Positions 51,396-61,195 of a stretch of 64,000 nucleotides of DNA are shown here, piece by piece. The DNA is from Prochlorococcus sp. scB245a_520K10. Lineage in GTDB: Bacteria > Cyanobacteriota > Cyanobacteriia > PCC-6307 > Cyanobiaceae. The stretch covers positions 338,404 through 402,403 of the forward strand of contig JFNU01000202.1 of assembly GCA_000634515.1 (NCBI GenBank). Direction: 5' to 3'. The translations under genes and the position numbers were made by a program. Each line of letters begins with the position of its first letter. Position 1 is the stretch's first letter. Under the pieces are notes generated by a model. It did no database searches. It was not told the DNA's origin and saw nothing but the letters and a program-made list of their open reading frames with translations.

Positions 51396-52556
51396 TTAGT
51401 TACTTTGTAAATTAGTAATATCAGTTGGTTGAACCTTAACTCTTATAAAAGTGTTTCTTCGCTTCAATAATATATTTACTTTTTTATTAATTCCATTTTT
51501 ACTTATTTGGCTTATAACATCTGAAGCTGCTTCAATATCTTTATTGCCCACTTTTATGATTATGTCATTTATCATAAATCCGCTCTTTTCAGCTGGACTA
51601 TTTGGCACTACATAACCAACTTTTACAGAAATATTATTTGTTTTAGGATTACTCTCATCTATTAGGCTTATCCCAATCATAGGATGTATTACTTTGCCAT
51701 TATTTATTAGTTGATAAGCAATTTCTTTAGCTTTATTAATTGGAATTGCGAAACTTAAACCCGCTCCTGGCCCTGATCTTATCAAGGTATTAATACCAAT
51801 TACTTCCCCATTGCTATTTAAGAGTGGCCCTCCAGAGTTTCCAGGATTAATAGCAGCATCTGTTTGAATCAGCTCAAGTTTTTTATCATATATTCCTAAT
51901 TGAGTAACGTTTCTATTTAGATTACTAATAATACCAAGGGTAACTGTATTTTCCAGGCCGAATGGATTACCAACTGCGATTGCCCAATCACCAACTTTAA
52001 TTTTTGTTGAATCTCCCAATTGGGCTTTTGGCCAAGGCCCTTTTCCTTCTATCTTAAGCACGGCTAAATCAGTAAAAAAGTCTTGACCTATAAGTTTTGC
52101 GTTTAATTTTTTGCCATTGGTTAAACCAACAATTACCTTATCCGATCCATTTACAACATGAGCATTAGTCATTACAAGTCCGTCTGCGAATATAAATCCA
52201 CTTCCTTGGTTTTGCTCTATCCTTGGCTGATTGTCGTTAGGTAAATCTAATCCAAAAAATCTCTCAAAATATGGGTCTAGAAATAGTTGAGAATTTCGTT
52301 GAAATTTTCTTTTTTTAACATATCTTTGAGTATCAATTGTCACCACAGAGGAACCTGTTTTTTCTACAGCTTTAGTTATGAAAGATTCGTTTGAATAATT
52401 ATTAATTTCATTTAATTTTGTATCAATTAATGACTGGGATATTACATTTGTTGGAAATAAAAATCCTAATGCAATTGCTGATGAAAGAAATAATTTGTTA
52501 TTCTTGTCTATTTTCAATATTGATTTTCTTATTATTTTCTTATTCATTTGGTACAC
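51396..52556 (-). CDS. Deg/HtrA-family serine protease with PDZ domain
   Basis: 386 aa; signal-like N-terminus, TNAHVVNG, DLAVLKIEG, NPGNSGGPLLNSNGEVIGINT, C-terminal PDZ. Confidence 0.94.
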   Translation of the reverse strand: MYQMNKKIIRKSILKIDKNNKLFLSSAIALGFLFPTNVISQSLIDTKLNEINNYSNESFITKAVEKTGSSVVTIDTQRYVKKRKFQRNSQLFLDPYFERFFGLDLPNDNQPRIEQNQGSGFIFADGLVMTNAHVVNGSDKVIVGLTNGKKLNAKLIGQDFFTDLAVLKIEGKGPWPKAQLGDSTKIKVGDWAIAVGNPFGLENTVTLGIISNLNRNVTQLGIYDKKLELIQTDAAINPGNSGGPLLNSNGEVIGINTLIRSGPGAGLSFAIPINKAKEIAYQLINNGKVIHPMIGISLIDESNPKTNNISVKVGYVVPNSPAEKSGFMINDIIIKVGNKDIEAASDVISQISKNGINKKVNILLKRRNTFIRVKVQPTDITNLQSN

Positions 52557-52691
52557 AATTTTTGTGTTCTCTTACTATAACTATACAAAAAATTCATTTA
52601 GTTTAGAGAAGAATTTATTAACCTAAAATAGCTAATTTTCTTTTTTTCGAGCTATCATATAGTTTATATTACTAATTAATTTATAAGCTTA

Positions 52692-52955
52692 ATGACTATT
52701 TTATTTCCAATTATATATTCGGCAGCTCTCACTTATCTAGTTTGGAAAGCTTTTAAAGTTATGTCAAATGGATGGAATATATCTGGATCAGAAAAAAAAC
52801 CTTTTAATAACTCAAAATTCAAACAAAAAAAATATACAATACACCCAGAACTTCTTGATAAATCTGGAAATATTACAGAAGAGGAACTCCTAACAGTGAG
52901 ATTTTCAAATGATAATGATTCTTCACTTGAAGAGAAGGGTTCAACTACTGATTAA
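52692..52955 (+). CDS. DUF2973-like conserved cyanobacterial protein
   Basis: 87 aa; N-terminal TM MTILFPIIYSAALTYLVWKAFKVM. Confidence 0.6.
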   Translation: MTILFPIIYSAALTYLVWKAFKVMSNGWNISGSEKKPFNNSKFKQKKYTIHPELLDKSGNITEEELLTVRFSNDNDSSLEEKGSTTD

Positions 52956-52980
52956 TAGAATTTAAATTTAAGGAAAAAAA

Positions 52981-53364
52981 TTGGAATTAAGAACAAAAAT
53001 TGTCTCAGCGGTCATAAGATCTCTTAAGTTACCACCAAGGTTTCGTTTAAAAATGGTTAAAGAAAATCCTGTTAGGCTTGAATTAAGCTTGACTCCTTCT
53101 TATGGTAAAAATCCAGTTATTGTTGGAATAGTAGAATCTCTAGATTTAGTTGCTAGAAGAGATAGAGAAGGGAGAATACCAAGAGATCTACAAGGAACAT
53201 GGGATTGGACAGTAAGGCATGGCAAAGTGAGTACTGGTGGATGGAATCCTATGCTCAAGGAAGCGTTACAAACCATGTTTGATACAGGATTGCCAGCCAT
53301 CATTTATGAGGAACTTACTGGAGATGAGTATCGACCAGTTGATGGAATAAGACATGTTAAATAA
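52981..53364 (+). CDS. Conserved hypothetical protein
   Basis: 127 aa ORF with TTG start; immediately follows the DUF2973-like gene. Confidence 0.7.
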   Translation: MELRTKIVSAVIRSLKLPPRFRLKMVKENPVRLELSLTPSYGKNPVIVGIVESLDLVARRDREGRIPRDLQGTWDWTVRHGKVSTGGWNPMLKEALQTMFDTGLPAIIYEELTGDEYRPVDGIRHVK

Positions 53365-53431
53365 TCATTTATTATTTTTCATAAATTCTTCCTCAAAACG
53401 TTAAAATAACATTAGTATAAGGAAGTTAATT

Positions 53432-53578
53432 ATGACCGATGACAATCAACAAAGATTTGGATTTGTGAATTTTGCCGAAACGTGGAATGGTCGTATGGCT
53501 ATGATGGGTATCTTGATTGGGTTAGGAACTGAACTAATTACTGGACAAAGCATTTTACGTCAAATTGGAATAGGTTAG
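53432..53578 (+). CDS. hli: High light-inducible protein (Hli)
   Basis: Hand-read 48 aa: MTDDNQQRFGFVNFAETWNGRMAMMGILIGLGTELITGQSILRQIGIG*; classic ExxNGRxAM Hlip motif. Confidence 0.93.
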   Translation: MTDDNQQRFGFVNFAETWNGRMAMMGILIGLGTELITGQSILRQIGIG

Positions 53579-53581
53579 GCT

Positions 53582-53923
53582 TTATTTAACTTCTTCTGCC
53601 TTTACTTCAATTGTTCTCTCACTCGGATTTTTAATAAACTTGCTTTCTCTGTTTGAGTCCTTTAGTTCTACACCGCAGTTCGTACAGGTATCACTTAAAC
53701 CTATGGATATTGCACCACAATTATTACATATATTGATTTTTGATTTATAAGAGTTAAAACCTATAAATAATATCAGTAATAAGAAGAGGGGAATTAAAAA
53801 TAAAAGAAGTAGAATATTACCAAGAAAGCTTATAAAAAAGTTTATTCCAAAAATAGATATTATGACAAACGTTATTAAAGTGTAAGTAAGCAAAGTTTTA
53901 TTGCCTTTAAGGAAATAATCCAT
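53582..53923 (-). CDS. Membrane protein with C-terminal zinc ribbon
   Basis: 113 aa; two hydrophobic segments then CNNCGAISIGLSDTCTNCG. Confidence 0.65.
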   Translation of the reverse strand: MDYFLKGNKTLLTYTLITFVIISIFGINFFISFLGNILLLLFLIPLFLLLILFIGFNSYKSKINICNNCGAISIGLSDTCTNCGVELKDSNRESKFIKNPSERTIEVKAEEVK

Positions 53924-53927
53924 ACTT

Positions 53928-54863
53928 CTAAGATGTCTTTTTTATTCTTTTTTTATTTACTAAAGACATACTAGCAATAACAACACTCCAACACTGTCCA
54001 AAATATAAAATTACTCCTAAAAGCCATACCCATAAAGTAAGGACAAGAAAACCTCCAATAAAACCATATGCTTGAAATCTTACTCCTAGCGAGAGAATAC
54101 TTTTACTTACAGCAAGGTTCAATGTGGTTAGGCCAATTCCAATAAGAAGAGATCCAGGCAAAAGTGGCCTCAAAGGAACTTTTCTACTAGGTAGGAGAGC
54201 TTGTAACAAAAGGGCCATTAAAGAAAAGCCAATTAGTGGAATGGCAAATTGACCAACTTGTAAAAGAGGCAATTTAAGTAATAAATGAGAAATTAGATTA
54301 TTAGATTTTGAAATATTTTCTAAGACATTACTTGGTATCATTCTAAGATTTGCACTAATCTGATCTAATACCATTAAGAAACCTATAAAGAATACTATTA
54401 AAAAAGCTTCAACTCTATTTCGAAGAAACCTCGATGCTTGCTCTCTCCATGCAGCATTTACTCTTTTAGAGGGAAGTTCGTCTTCCCATAGCCTATCTGA
54501 ACCTCGTTGGAGAGATAAATATGCGTTTCCCGCTGTAAAAAGCAAAAACATAGCTCCAAGAATACCTGCGCCAAAACCTTGATCAATTAATTTAAATAAT
54601 GTTGTTTCAACTAATTCAACTACAGAAGGAGGTAAAATCTGAGCTGCAACGGAAATTATTTGCTGATCCAAGCCTTCTTGTTTGCCTAGAAACCATGATG
54701 CTATTGAAAGAGAGATTAGGAGAATAGGAAAAAATGATTGTAGTGTGTAGTACGCAAATGCAGCACTTAAATCAATACAATCAGATTTGCTCCATCTCTC
54801 ACAAGCACCCCACAAACTTTTTAGTACCCAAGTTGTGCTTCGCTGCATATTTATTCTCTTCAA
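53928..54863 (-). CDS. YihY/BrkB family membrane protein
   Basis: 311 aa; DLSAAFAYYTLQSFFPILLISLSIA, RGSDRLWEDELPSKRVNAAWREQ. Confidence 0.9.
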   Translation of the reverse strand: MKRINMQRSTTWVLKSLWGACERWSKSDCIDLSAAFAYYTLQSFFPILLISLSIASWFLGKQEGLDQQIISVAAQILPPSVVELVETTLFKLIDQGFGAGILGAMFLLFTAGNAYLSLQRGSDRLWEDELPSKRVNAAWREQASRFLRNRVEAFLIVFFIGFLMVLDQISANLRMIPSNVLENISKSNNLISHLLLKLPLLQVGQFAIPLIGFSLMALLLQALLPSRKVPLRPLLPGSLLIGIGLTTLNLAVSKSILSLGVRFQAYGFIGGFLVLTLWVWLLGVILYFGQCWSVVIASMSLVNKKRIKKTS

Positions 54864-54935
54864 ATACTTATCATATCTACTTTTTATTGTATCTAATAAA
54901 CCAATTTTTCAAGGAATTATTTATTTATGATGCAA

Positions 54936-55736
54936 CTAGTTTTCTAATAGTAAATTACCCCAAGGTCTTAAGATTTTAATTTTTTCTATGGATCTACCAG
55001 CAACTAATGGAAAATTAACATTGCTCAAGTTTTGTCCTGGAACTAAATTTAAAGGATTTGTTTCTAACCACTCTATTGAACATTTAAGTTCTTCTAATAA
55101 TAACCAGGCTGCTGCAATATCCCATATCTTTGGTGTTGACTCAATAGCTCCAAAAGTTTGTCCCATTGCCACACTTGTTAAATTTAAACTGGATACACCT
55201 AAGAGCCTTATTTTTCCGGGAAATATTGAATTTGGTTTTTTTTGTAAGATTTTTATAGATCTACTACATAAAGATACGCATTCACTTCTTTGGTTATTGA
55301 TATTAGGCTCAATCTTAGTGTTATTTAACCAGACACCCTCGCCTTGAATAGATAAAAATTTTTTCTTTAATGTAGGAATAATCAAAAAAGAAGATTGAGG
55401 TTTACCGGCTACGAATCTGGCAATTGATATAGACCAATATGGAATACCAGCAGCAAAATTTGTTGTTCCATCCAGTGGGTCAACTATCCAATAGGCATCG
55501 CTATGAGGAATTAATTTATCCCCTTCTTCGCTAAGAACTCCCTCTTTTGGTGCAATTGAGGAAAGACCATTTACTATAGTTTTATCACTCCATAAATCAC
55601 AACTTGTAATCAAAGATCCATCTGATTTATTACTTGCACTTATATTTCCAAAGTCTTTTAGTTGACGCTCGCTAACCAAATCAAATAATGAATCTAATTC
55701 TTTTAATTGTTTTTTTGTTAACTTATTTGTTTGCAT
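54936..55736 (-). CDS. Inositol monophosphatase family protein
   Basis: 266 aa; EEG, WIVDPLDGTTNFAAGIPYWSISIA, KIWDIAAAWLLLEE. Confidence 0.92.
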   Translation of the reverse strand: MQTNKLTKKQLKELDSLFDLVSERQLKDFGNISASNKSDGSLITSCDLWSDKTIVNGLSSIAPKEGVLSEEGDKLIPHSDAYWIVDPLDGTTNFAAGIPYWSISIARFVAGKPQSSFLIIPTLKKKFLSIQGEGVWLNNTKIEPNINNQRSECVSLCSRSIKILQKKPNSIFPGKIRLLGVSSLNLTSVAMGQTFGAIESTPKIWDIAAAWLLLEELKCSIEWLETNPLNLVPGQNLSNVNFPLVAGRSIEKIKILRPWGNLLLEN

Positions 55737-57170
55737 TTAGATATCGCATATTGAATAGGGTTGATCATTACTTTTATCAATTGATTGATCGGTACAATTT
55801 GTATTTATTTTAAGAAAAGTTAATCTTTCAAGCTGATCTAAATTTAAATTATATTTATAAATTGCGTCAATATTTTTAGACCTAGCGTCGCTTAATTCTT
55901 TTTGTCTGATGAGAACATCTTTCAGGGTTGAGATTCCCACTTCATATCTTAATCTAGATAATCTTAAGGATTCTTTAGTAGAAGATACTTCTTCTAATGT
56001 AGAAAGTATTTTTGCTTGATTCAATTTTAAATTTAGATGTGCTTTACTAATATTTGATTTAAGAATATTTTGAAAATTAACATATGAAAAATTTTCTGCC
56101 TTAGCAGATGCTTTTTGTGATTTAGAAGAATTTTTATTTTGACCGCCATCAAAGATGTTCCACGAAAAGTTTAGGCTTATTGTATTTGTGTAAGAAGATC
56201 CATATTCATCACTATCGATTAATGTTGAAGTTAACGAATCACCTTTAGTAAAAGATGAAGAAAAAGTATTACTAATAAAAATTTTTGGTTTATTAGCATT
56301 AAGGAAATTTTTTGCCTGGTTTTGCTTAATTTTTTCTTGAATACTAGTGTTTTTTAAAGATAGATTACTTTGTAATCCATTTTTTAAATTTGTTTCGAGA
56401 TCGTAAGTCCAGTATCCTTTTATAGCTTGTTTTTTTTCTATATTAAAATCTTCTTTTATATTTAATATCTCTTTAAGCTCAAGCTTATTAATTTTTTGTT
56501 GAATTTTTTTTTCATTAAGAAACTGCTTATCTCTTGTTAATTGAGCATTAGCTTCAAGAACTTCGAACTTGGTACCAATTCCAGTTTCTAACTTTGATTC
56601 TGCATCTTTAAGACTTTGAATTGATAAATCTAGAGTAATTTCTTTATTTAATACATCCTGATATGATTTTTGCAGGTCATGATATCGACTCCTTGCTTCT
56701 TGGATTAAATCTCTTTTTTTTATGTCATAGTTATTTTGTGCTACTTCATAATTCAACTTTGCTATTTTAATTTCATTACCTCTCAGAGGATCAATCAGAT
56801 CTAATTTCAGTCTTAAAGAGGGATTGACAGACAATTGTGAAGTTTTGGTATTTCCAGAGTTGCTATTGTAAGTTCTACCTGCTTGATATTGTGGTAATCC
56901 ATTCACATTAAAATCTAAGGTCGGATTTCTCTTTGCTAACTTACTATTGAGATTAAATTTTGCAGACAATACTAGTTCATTTAGTGATTTTAGTTCTTGA
57001 TTATTGTTCAAAATGATTTTATTAATATCTGTATAACTAATTAAATTTTCTTTTTCTTTTGTGGAATTGATTAGTTTGGTTTCATCCTTATTTTGACTAA
57101 ATAATGCGTTATTGGAGTAAAAAAATAAAAAAAATGGTATTAAAAATGTACGTATTAATTTTCTATGCAT
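55737..57170 (-). CDS. TolC-family outer membrane efflux protein
   Basis: 477 aa; N-terminal signal-like segment, repeated helical OEP pattern (NLSLKNTSIQEKIKQNQAKNFLNANKP, RLSRLRYEVGISTLKDVLIRQKELSDAR). Confidence 0.88.
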   Translation of the reverse strand: MHRKLIRTFLIPFFLFFYSNNALFSQNKDETKLINSTKEKENLISYTDINKIILNNNQELKSLNELVLSAKFNLNSKLAKRNPTLDFNVNGLPQYQAGRTYNSNSGNTKTSQLSVNPSLRLKLDLIDPLRGNEIKIAKLNYEVAQNNYDIKKRDLIQEARSRYHDLQKSYQDVLNKEITLDLSIQSLKDAESKLETGIGTKFEVLEANAQLTRDKQFLNEKKIQQKINKLELKEILNIKEDFNIEKKQAIKGYWTYDLETNLKNGLQSNLSLKNTSIQEKIKQNQAKNFLNANKPKIFISNTFSSSFTKGDSLTSTLIDSDEYGSSYTNTISLNFSWNIFDGGQNKNSSKSQKASAKAENFSYVNFQNILKSNISKAHLNLKLNQAKILSTLEEVSSTKESLRLSRLRYEVGISTLKDVLIRQKELSDARSKNIDAIYKYNLNLDQLERLTFLKINTNCTDQSIDKSNDQPYSICDI

Positions 57171-57173
57171 AAT

Positions 57174-58574
57174 CTAGGATTCTTGACTTTTTGATATACC
57201 GATTAGAGTATTAATAATATCATCTGGGTTATCAAGAATGTGAATTTTTGTATTTAGAATTTGTGAGACTTCACTTATTTTTTTGTCGTCCAAAAATAAT
57301 TCACTATCATGCTTTAACATGATTGATGGAATAAAAATTGCTTCTCCAAGATCTTTATTAGATAATCCGTGAATTAAATCTTCACCAGTAAGAAGTCCTG
57401 TAACGACTTGTTCTTGACCCCAATAAATGCTTGGCAGACCGTATAGTTTAATGGTTAATCCATCTATGAGATTTAACTTTTCTACTGTTGGAATAAGTGC
57501 TTCATAAACTAATTTTCCTACAATCCAACTAACTTTTCTGATTTTATTTATCTTTTTTGGTAAGTTACGAGTTTTGTTAGTTAATATTTTAAGAAAACTT
57601 CTAATTGATCCTACTCCATTTGATTCTTGTGGCATATTTTCGTAGGTTTTGTAACTAGGTAAATTTGTACCTGCTATTAAATACCATTCGTCTGCTAGCC
57701 AACAAAAACGAGTACCAAGACTAATTTGTAAAGATGCTTGAATCTTCTCTACTTGTTTTATCGTTTTTATTGCGTATTCTGAGCTTATTGATTTCAATCC
57801 ATCATTTTCAGGTCTAAATTTTGTAAGTCCTACAGGAACTATTGCCACTGAAAGTACAGTTTGAGAATTTTTTTTATGGAATTTTGCAAGTTCAAAAATT
57901 GATTTTTCAAGAACTTCCCCGTCATTTATATCTGGACATACAACAATTTGTGCATGTATTTGAATCGAGTTTTTTTCAAACCAAGAAATTTGATCAAGAA
58001 TTAATCTGGCTTTTTTATTTTTTAGTAATTTTTCTCTAGTTTCAGGATCAGTTGCATGAACAGAAATAAAAAGTGGGGATAGTTTTTGTGTAGCAATTCT
58101 TTCCCAGTCTTCTTTTTTTAAATTCGTAAGAGTTAGATAAGAGCCATAAAGAAAACTTAATCTATAATCATCATCTTTTATGTAAAGGCTTTTTCTTTTA
58201 CCGCTTGGCTGTTGATCTATAAAACAAAATGGACATTTATTATTGCACTGCTTTATTGAATCAAATAATGCATCTTTAAAATTAATACCTAAATTGACAT
58301 CTTGATCTTTTTCAATATTTAAATTATGAATTTCATGATTTTTATCTAAAACTGATATGTCTAAAACTTCTTCACTAATTAGAATTTGATAATCAATCAA
58401 ATCTCTTGGTTTTTTTCCATTTATACTAATAATGGAATCACCTGATTCGAATCCTATTTGTTGAGCAATGGAATTATCTTCGATACTTTCAATTTCTGCA
58501 GGGTTTATTTTATAAGTAATATTGGGAATCAAAAGATCATTTGAATCTTCTTTGTAATTAAATTCTTTCCACAC
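57174..58574 (-). CDS. DUF512 family protein with N-terminal PDZ-like and radical-SAM-like Cys motif
   Basis: 466 aa; AEIESIEDNSIAQQIGFESGDSIISINGKKPRDLIDY, CNNKCPFCFIDQ, KSLYIKDDDYRLSFLYGSYLTLTNL, TGEDLIHGL. Confidence 0.9.
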   Translation of the reverse strand: MWKEFNYKEDSNDLLIPNITYKINPAEIESIEDNSIAQQIGFESGDSIISINGKKPRDLIDYQILISEEVLDISVLDKNHEIHNLNIEKDQDVNLGINFKDALFDSIKQCNNKCPFCFIDQQPSGKRKSLYIKDDDYRLSFLYGSYLTLTNLKKEDWERIATQKLSPLFISVHATDPETREKLLKNKKARLILDQISWFEKNSIQIHAQIVVCPDINDGEVLEKSIFELAKFHKKNSQTVLSVAIVPVGLTKFRPENDGLKSISSEYAIKTIKQVEKIQASLQISLGTRFCWLADEWYLIAGTNLPSYKTYENMPQESNGVGSIRSFLKILTNKTRNLPKKINKIRKVSWIVGKLVYEALIPTVEKLNLIDGLTIKLYGLPSIYWGQEQVVTGLLTGEDLIHGLSNKDLGEAIFIPSIMLKHDSELFLDDKKISEVSQILNTKIHILDNPDDIINTLIGISKSQES

Positions 58575-58760
58575 AATTAAATTTAAATATTCTTCTTTAT
58601 TTTTATTCTAAACTCATATATGACTCAAAGTGTATTAAATACTTTTAAAATACTAAATATACTTCTCAAATTAGGGGCCTTTAATTTATTAAAATAAGGA
58701 ATTCGCAGTTTTTTAAAACACGATTTAAATTAATTAAAATAACTAAATAAGTTTTATTCA

Positions 58761-59528
58761 TTGAAAGAATTAATTAAAAAAAATTTAGAAGTGAAAGATA
58801 AATTGAACTATGAATTTAATAAATCACCTGATGCAGATGAAAGTACTCTTTTATCAAGGCCAATTTCTTTAAGATTATGGACTTCTTTTTTTGTAATTTT
58901 ACCTATATTTGTTCAAGCCCCTTGGGTTAGATTAGAACCAATTAGTGCTTTATGTTTTACCTTTATAATCCTTTCAGTGGCATATTTTTTGCATAAAAAA
59001 GAATCAAATAAATGTTTTATAATAAGTTCATTATTATTCGGTGTATCAGGTAGTTGGCTTGGTGGATGTTTGTTCTGGGGATGGTTAAGCCCATTTCCTA
59101 TCCTACACATTCCTGTTGAAGCTGTAGTCCTCCCATTAGCTTTAATTGGCCTTGGTACTAATTGGAGAATTGGTTCTAGTTTCTATATATCTTCTTTATT
59201 TGGAACTGCGGTTACTGACATGACAATATTTTTGATCGGAATAATGGATCAATGGAAGCAAGTCATAACAGCAGATTCTGAAAATGCACCTCTAATTCTT
59301 CAAAAAACCTCAGAAAATCTTATTCAAATAAAATCATTATCTATAATTTTTTTTGTTGCACTTATACTTTGGTTGATTTCAAAAGAAATTTTTGATTCTG
59401 CGACTATTAACACTACTAACGGCAAAGCACTCTTGGTTTCTAGCTATGTAATTCAAACGACATTAATTGTTGATGGTATTTTTGTTTTCTTAGCAATTCT
59501 AGAACCAACTTTGAGTGGATTAGTTTAA
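58761..59528 (+). CDS. DUF3120-like integral membrane protein
   Basis: 255 aa multi-TM; PIFVQAPWVRLEPISALCFTF, SGSWLGGCLFWGWLSPFPILHIPVEA; TTG start; stop shares one nt with nadB start. Confidence 0.75.
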   Translation: MKELIKKNLEVKDKLNYEFNKSPDADESTLLSRPISLRLWTSFFVILPIFVQAPWVRLEPISALCFTFIILSVAYFLHKKESNKCFIISSLLFGVSGSWLGGCLFWGWLSPFPILHIPVEAVVLPLALIGLGTNWRIGSSFYISSLFGTAVTDMTIFLIGIMDQWKQVITADSENAPLILQKTSENLIQIKSLSIIFFVALILWLISKEIFDSATINTTNGKALLVSSYVIQTTLIVDGIFVFLAILEPTLSGLV

Positions 59529-61195
59529 TGCTGAGGGCTCCATTTTCACAAGAACCCATACCAATAAATAATTGGGATGTAATAGTTGTTGGTGCTGGGG
59601 CTGCTGGCCTTATGACATGTCTTGAATTACCTGGAAGTTTAAAAGTACTTCTTTTAAATAGAAATACTAGTAAGGTATCTTCTAGTAGATGGGCTCAAGG
59701 AGGAATAGCATCTGTTATCAGACAAGACGATTCATTTGATCTTCATGCACATGACACCTTAAAGGCAGGAGATGGACTATGCGATTTTCAAGCTGTAGAA
59801 ATGCTAGTTAAAGAAGCCCCAGGTTGCGTAGATAGGTTGCAGAATTTAGGAATGATTTTTGATCAAAGTTCTGATCAACTAGCTACTACTTTAGAAGCAG
59901 CCCATTCTCGAAGAAGAGTCTTGCATGTTAAAGATCGTACCGGTAGAGCATTAGTCGAAGTTCTAGAAGATCATATTGAAAATAAAAAAAATATTCTTCA
60001 TTGTAGGGGTGTAAGAGTAACTGAAATTCTCATTGAAAATAAAGAATGTAGAGGAGTTCAGGTTCTTGATGGAGCAAATTTATATTGGATTCAATCGAGA
60101 GCTGTTGTTTTGGCTACAGGTGGTGGTGGGCATTTATTTACTAATACAACCAATCCTGCTCAATCGTCTGGAGAAGGGATTGCTCTTGCATGGAAAGCAG
60201 GTGCTGCTATCGAAGATTTAGAGTTCGTGCAATTTCATCCAACCGCTTTAAAATTTTATGGTGCACCTTGCTTTTTAATATCTGAGGCACTTAGAGGAGA
60301 AGGGGCTATTTTAGTTGATAAAAATGGTGAAAGTCCAGTTAAAAATCTTGAAGATCGTGATTTAGCCTCTAGAGATCAAGTAAGTAGAGCAATTATAGAA
60401 AATATGCATGATAATAATGTAGATCATGTTGGCTTAGATCTTCGGTATATTGACCCAGAAAAAATTGTAGAGCGCTTCCCCACGATCTTAAGTCGATGTC
60501 AGGATTATGGAGTTAATCCTTTAAATGAAGTTATACCTGTAGCTCCTGCTGCTCACTATTGGATGGGAGGTGTTAAAACTGACCTAAATGCATCTTCCAC
60601 AAGAAAAGGATTATATGCGGTTGGAGAAGTTGCTTCTACAGGTGTTCATGGTGCTAATAGACTGGCAAGTAATTCATTGATGGAGTGTCTTGTTTTTGCA
60701 AGAAAACTGTCTGCAATTGTTTTGAATGATCTTTCTGAATTTACAAAATTTGATAGATCATTGCAGGAGTTTGATATTGAAGATCCTAAAGAAGATCAAA
60801 TTTCCAAAATTGCTGAAAAAATAGATGAACTAAGAAAACTATGTTGGTTAAATTTAGGTGTATCTCGAAATAAGGTAAATATGAGTAGATTTCTGAATTT
60901 TATTCAAGATGATATTGATAAATTACATAAAAATGCTTTACTAAATAGTCTTGAAAAAATAAAATTTGATCAAAAAATTAAACTTAGTGAACGCAATAGG
61001 AGAGCATTAAATCTTTTACTTGATTTAAAGAATAGACAAATAACAACTATAACTTTATTAAAAGCTTGTTTATTTAGAGAAGAGAGTAGAGGAGGGCATT
61101 ATAGAGTTGATTTTCCAGATAAAGATAAAAATTGGGAATGTCATACTAGACAACAGTTAGATCAAAAAATTCAAAAAAGATTTATTAAAAATTAG
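59528..61195 (+). CDS. nadB: L-aspartate oxidase
   Basis: 555 aa; VIVVGAGAAGLMTCLEL, SSSRWAQGGIASV, EFVQFHPTAL, VAPAAHYWMGGVKTD. Confidence 0.96.
   Translation: MLRAPFSQEPIPINNWDVIVVGAGAAGLMTCLELPGSLKVLLLNRNTSKVSSSRWAQGGIASVIRQDDSFDLHAHDTLKAGDGLCDFQAVEMLVKEAPGCVDRLQNLGMIFDQSSDQLATTLEAAHSRRRVLHVKDRTGRALVEVLEDHIENKKNILHCRGVRVTEILIENKECRGVQVLDGANLYWIQSRAVVLATGGGGHLFTNTTNPAQSSGEGIALAWKAGAAIEDLEFVQFHPTALKFYGAPCFLISEALRGEGAILVDKNGESPVKNLEDRDLASRDQVSRAIIENMHDNNVDHVGLDLRYIDPEKIVERFPTILSRCQDYGVNPLNEVIPVAPAAHYWMGGVKTDLNASSTRKGLYAVGEVASTGVHGANRLASNSLMECLVFARKLSAIVLNDLSEFTKFDRSLQEFDIEDPKEDQISKIAEKIDELRKLCWLNLGVSRNKVNMSRFLNFIQDDIDKLHKNALLNSLEKIKFDQKIKLSERNRRALNLLLDLKNRQITTITLLKACLFREESRGGHYRVDFPDKDKNWECHTRQQLDQKIQKRFIKN

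Noticed and set aside
54988-55347. 119-aa ORF antisense to the IMPase-family gene
   Set aside because: Shadow ORF; the minus-strand gene has clear IMPase motifs throughout.
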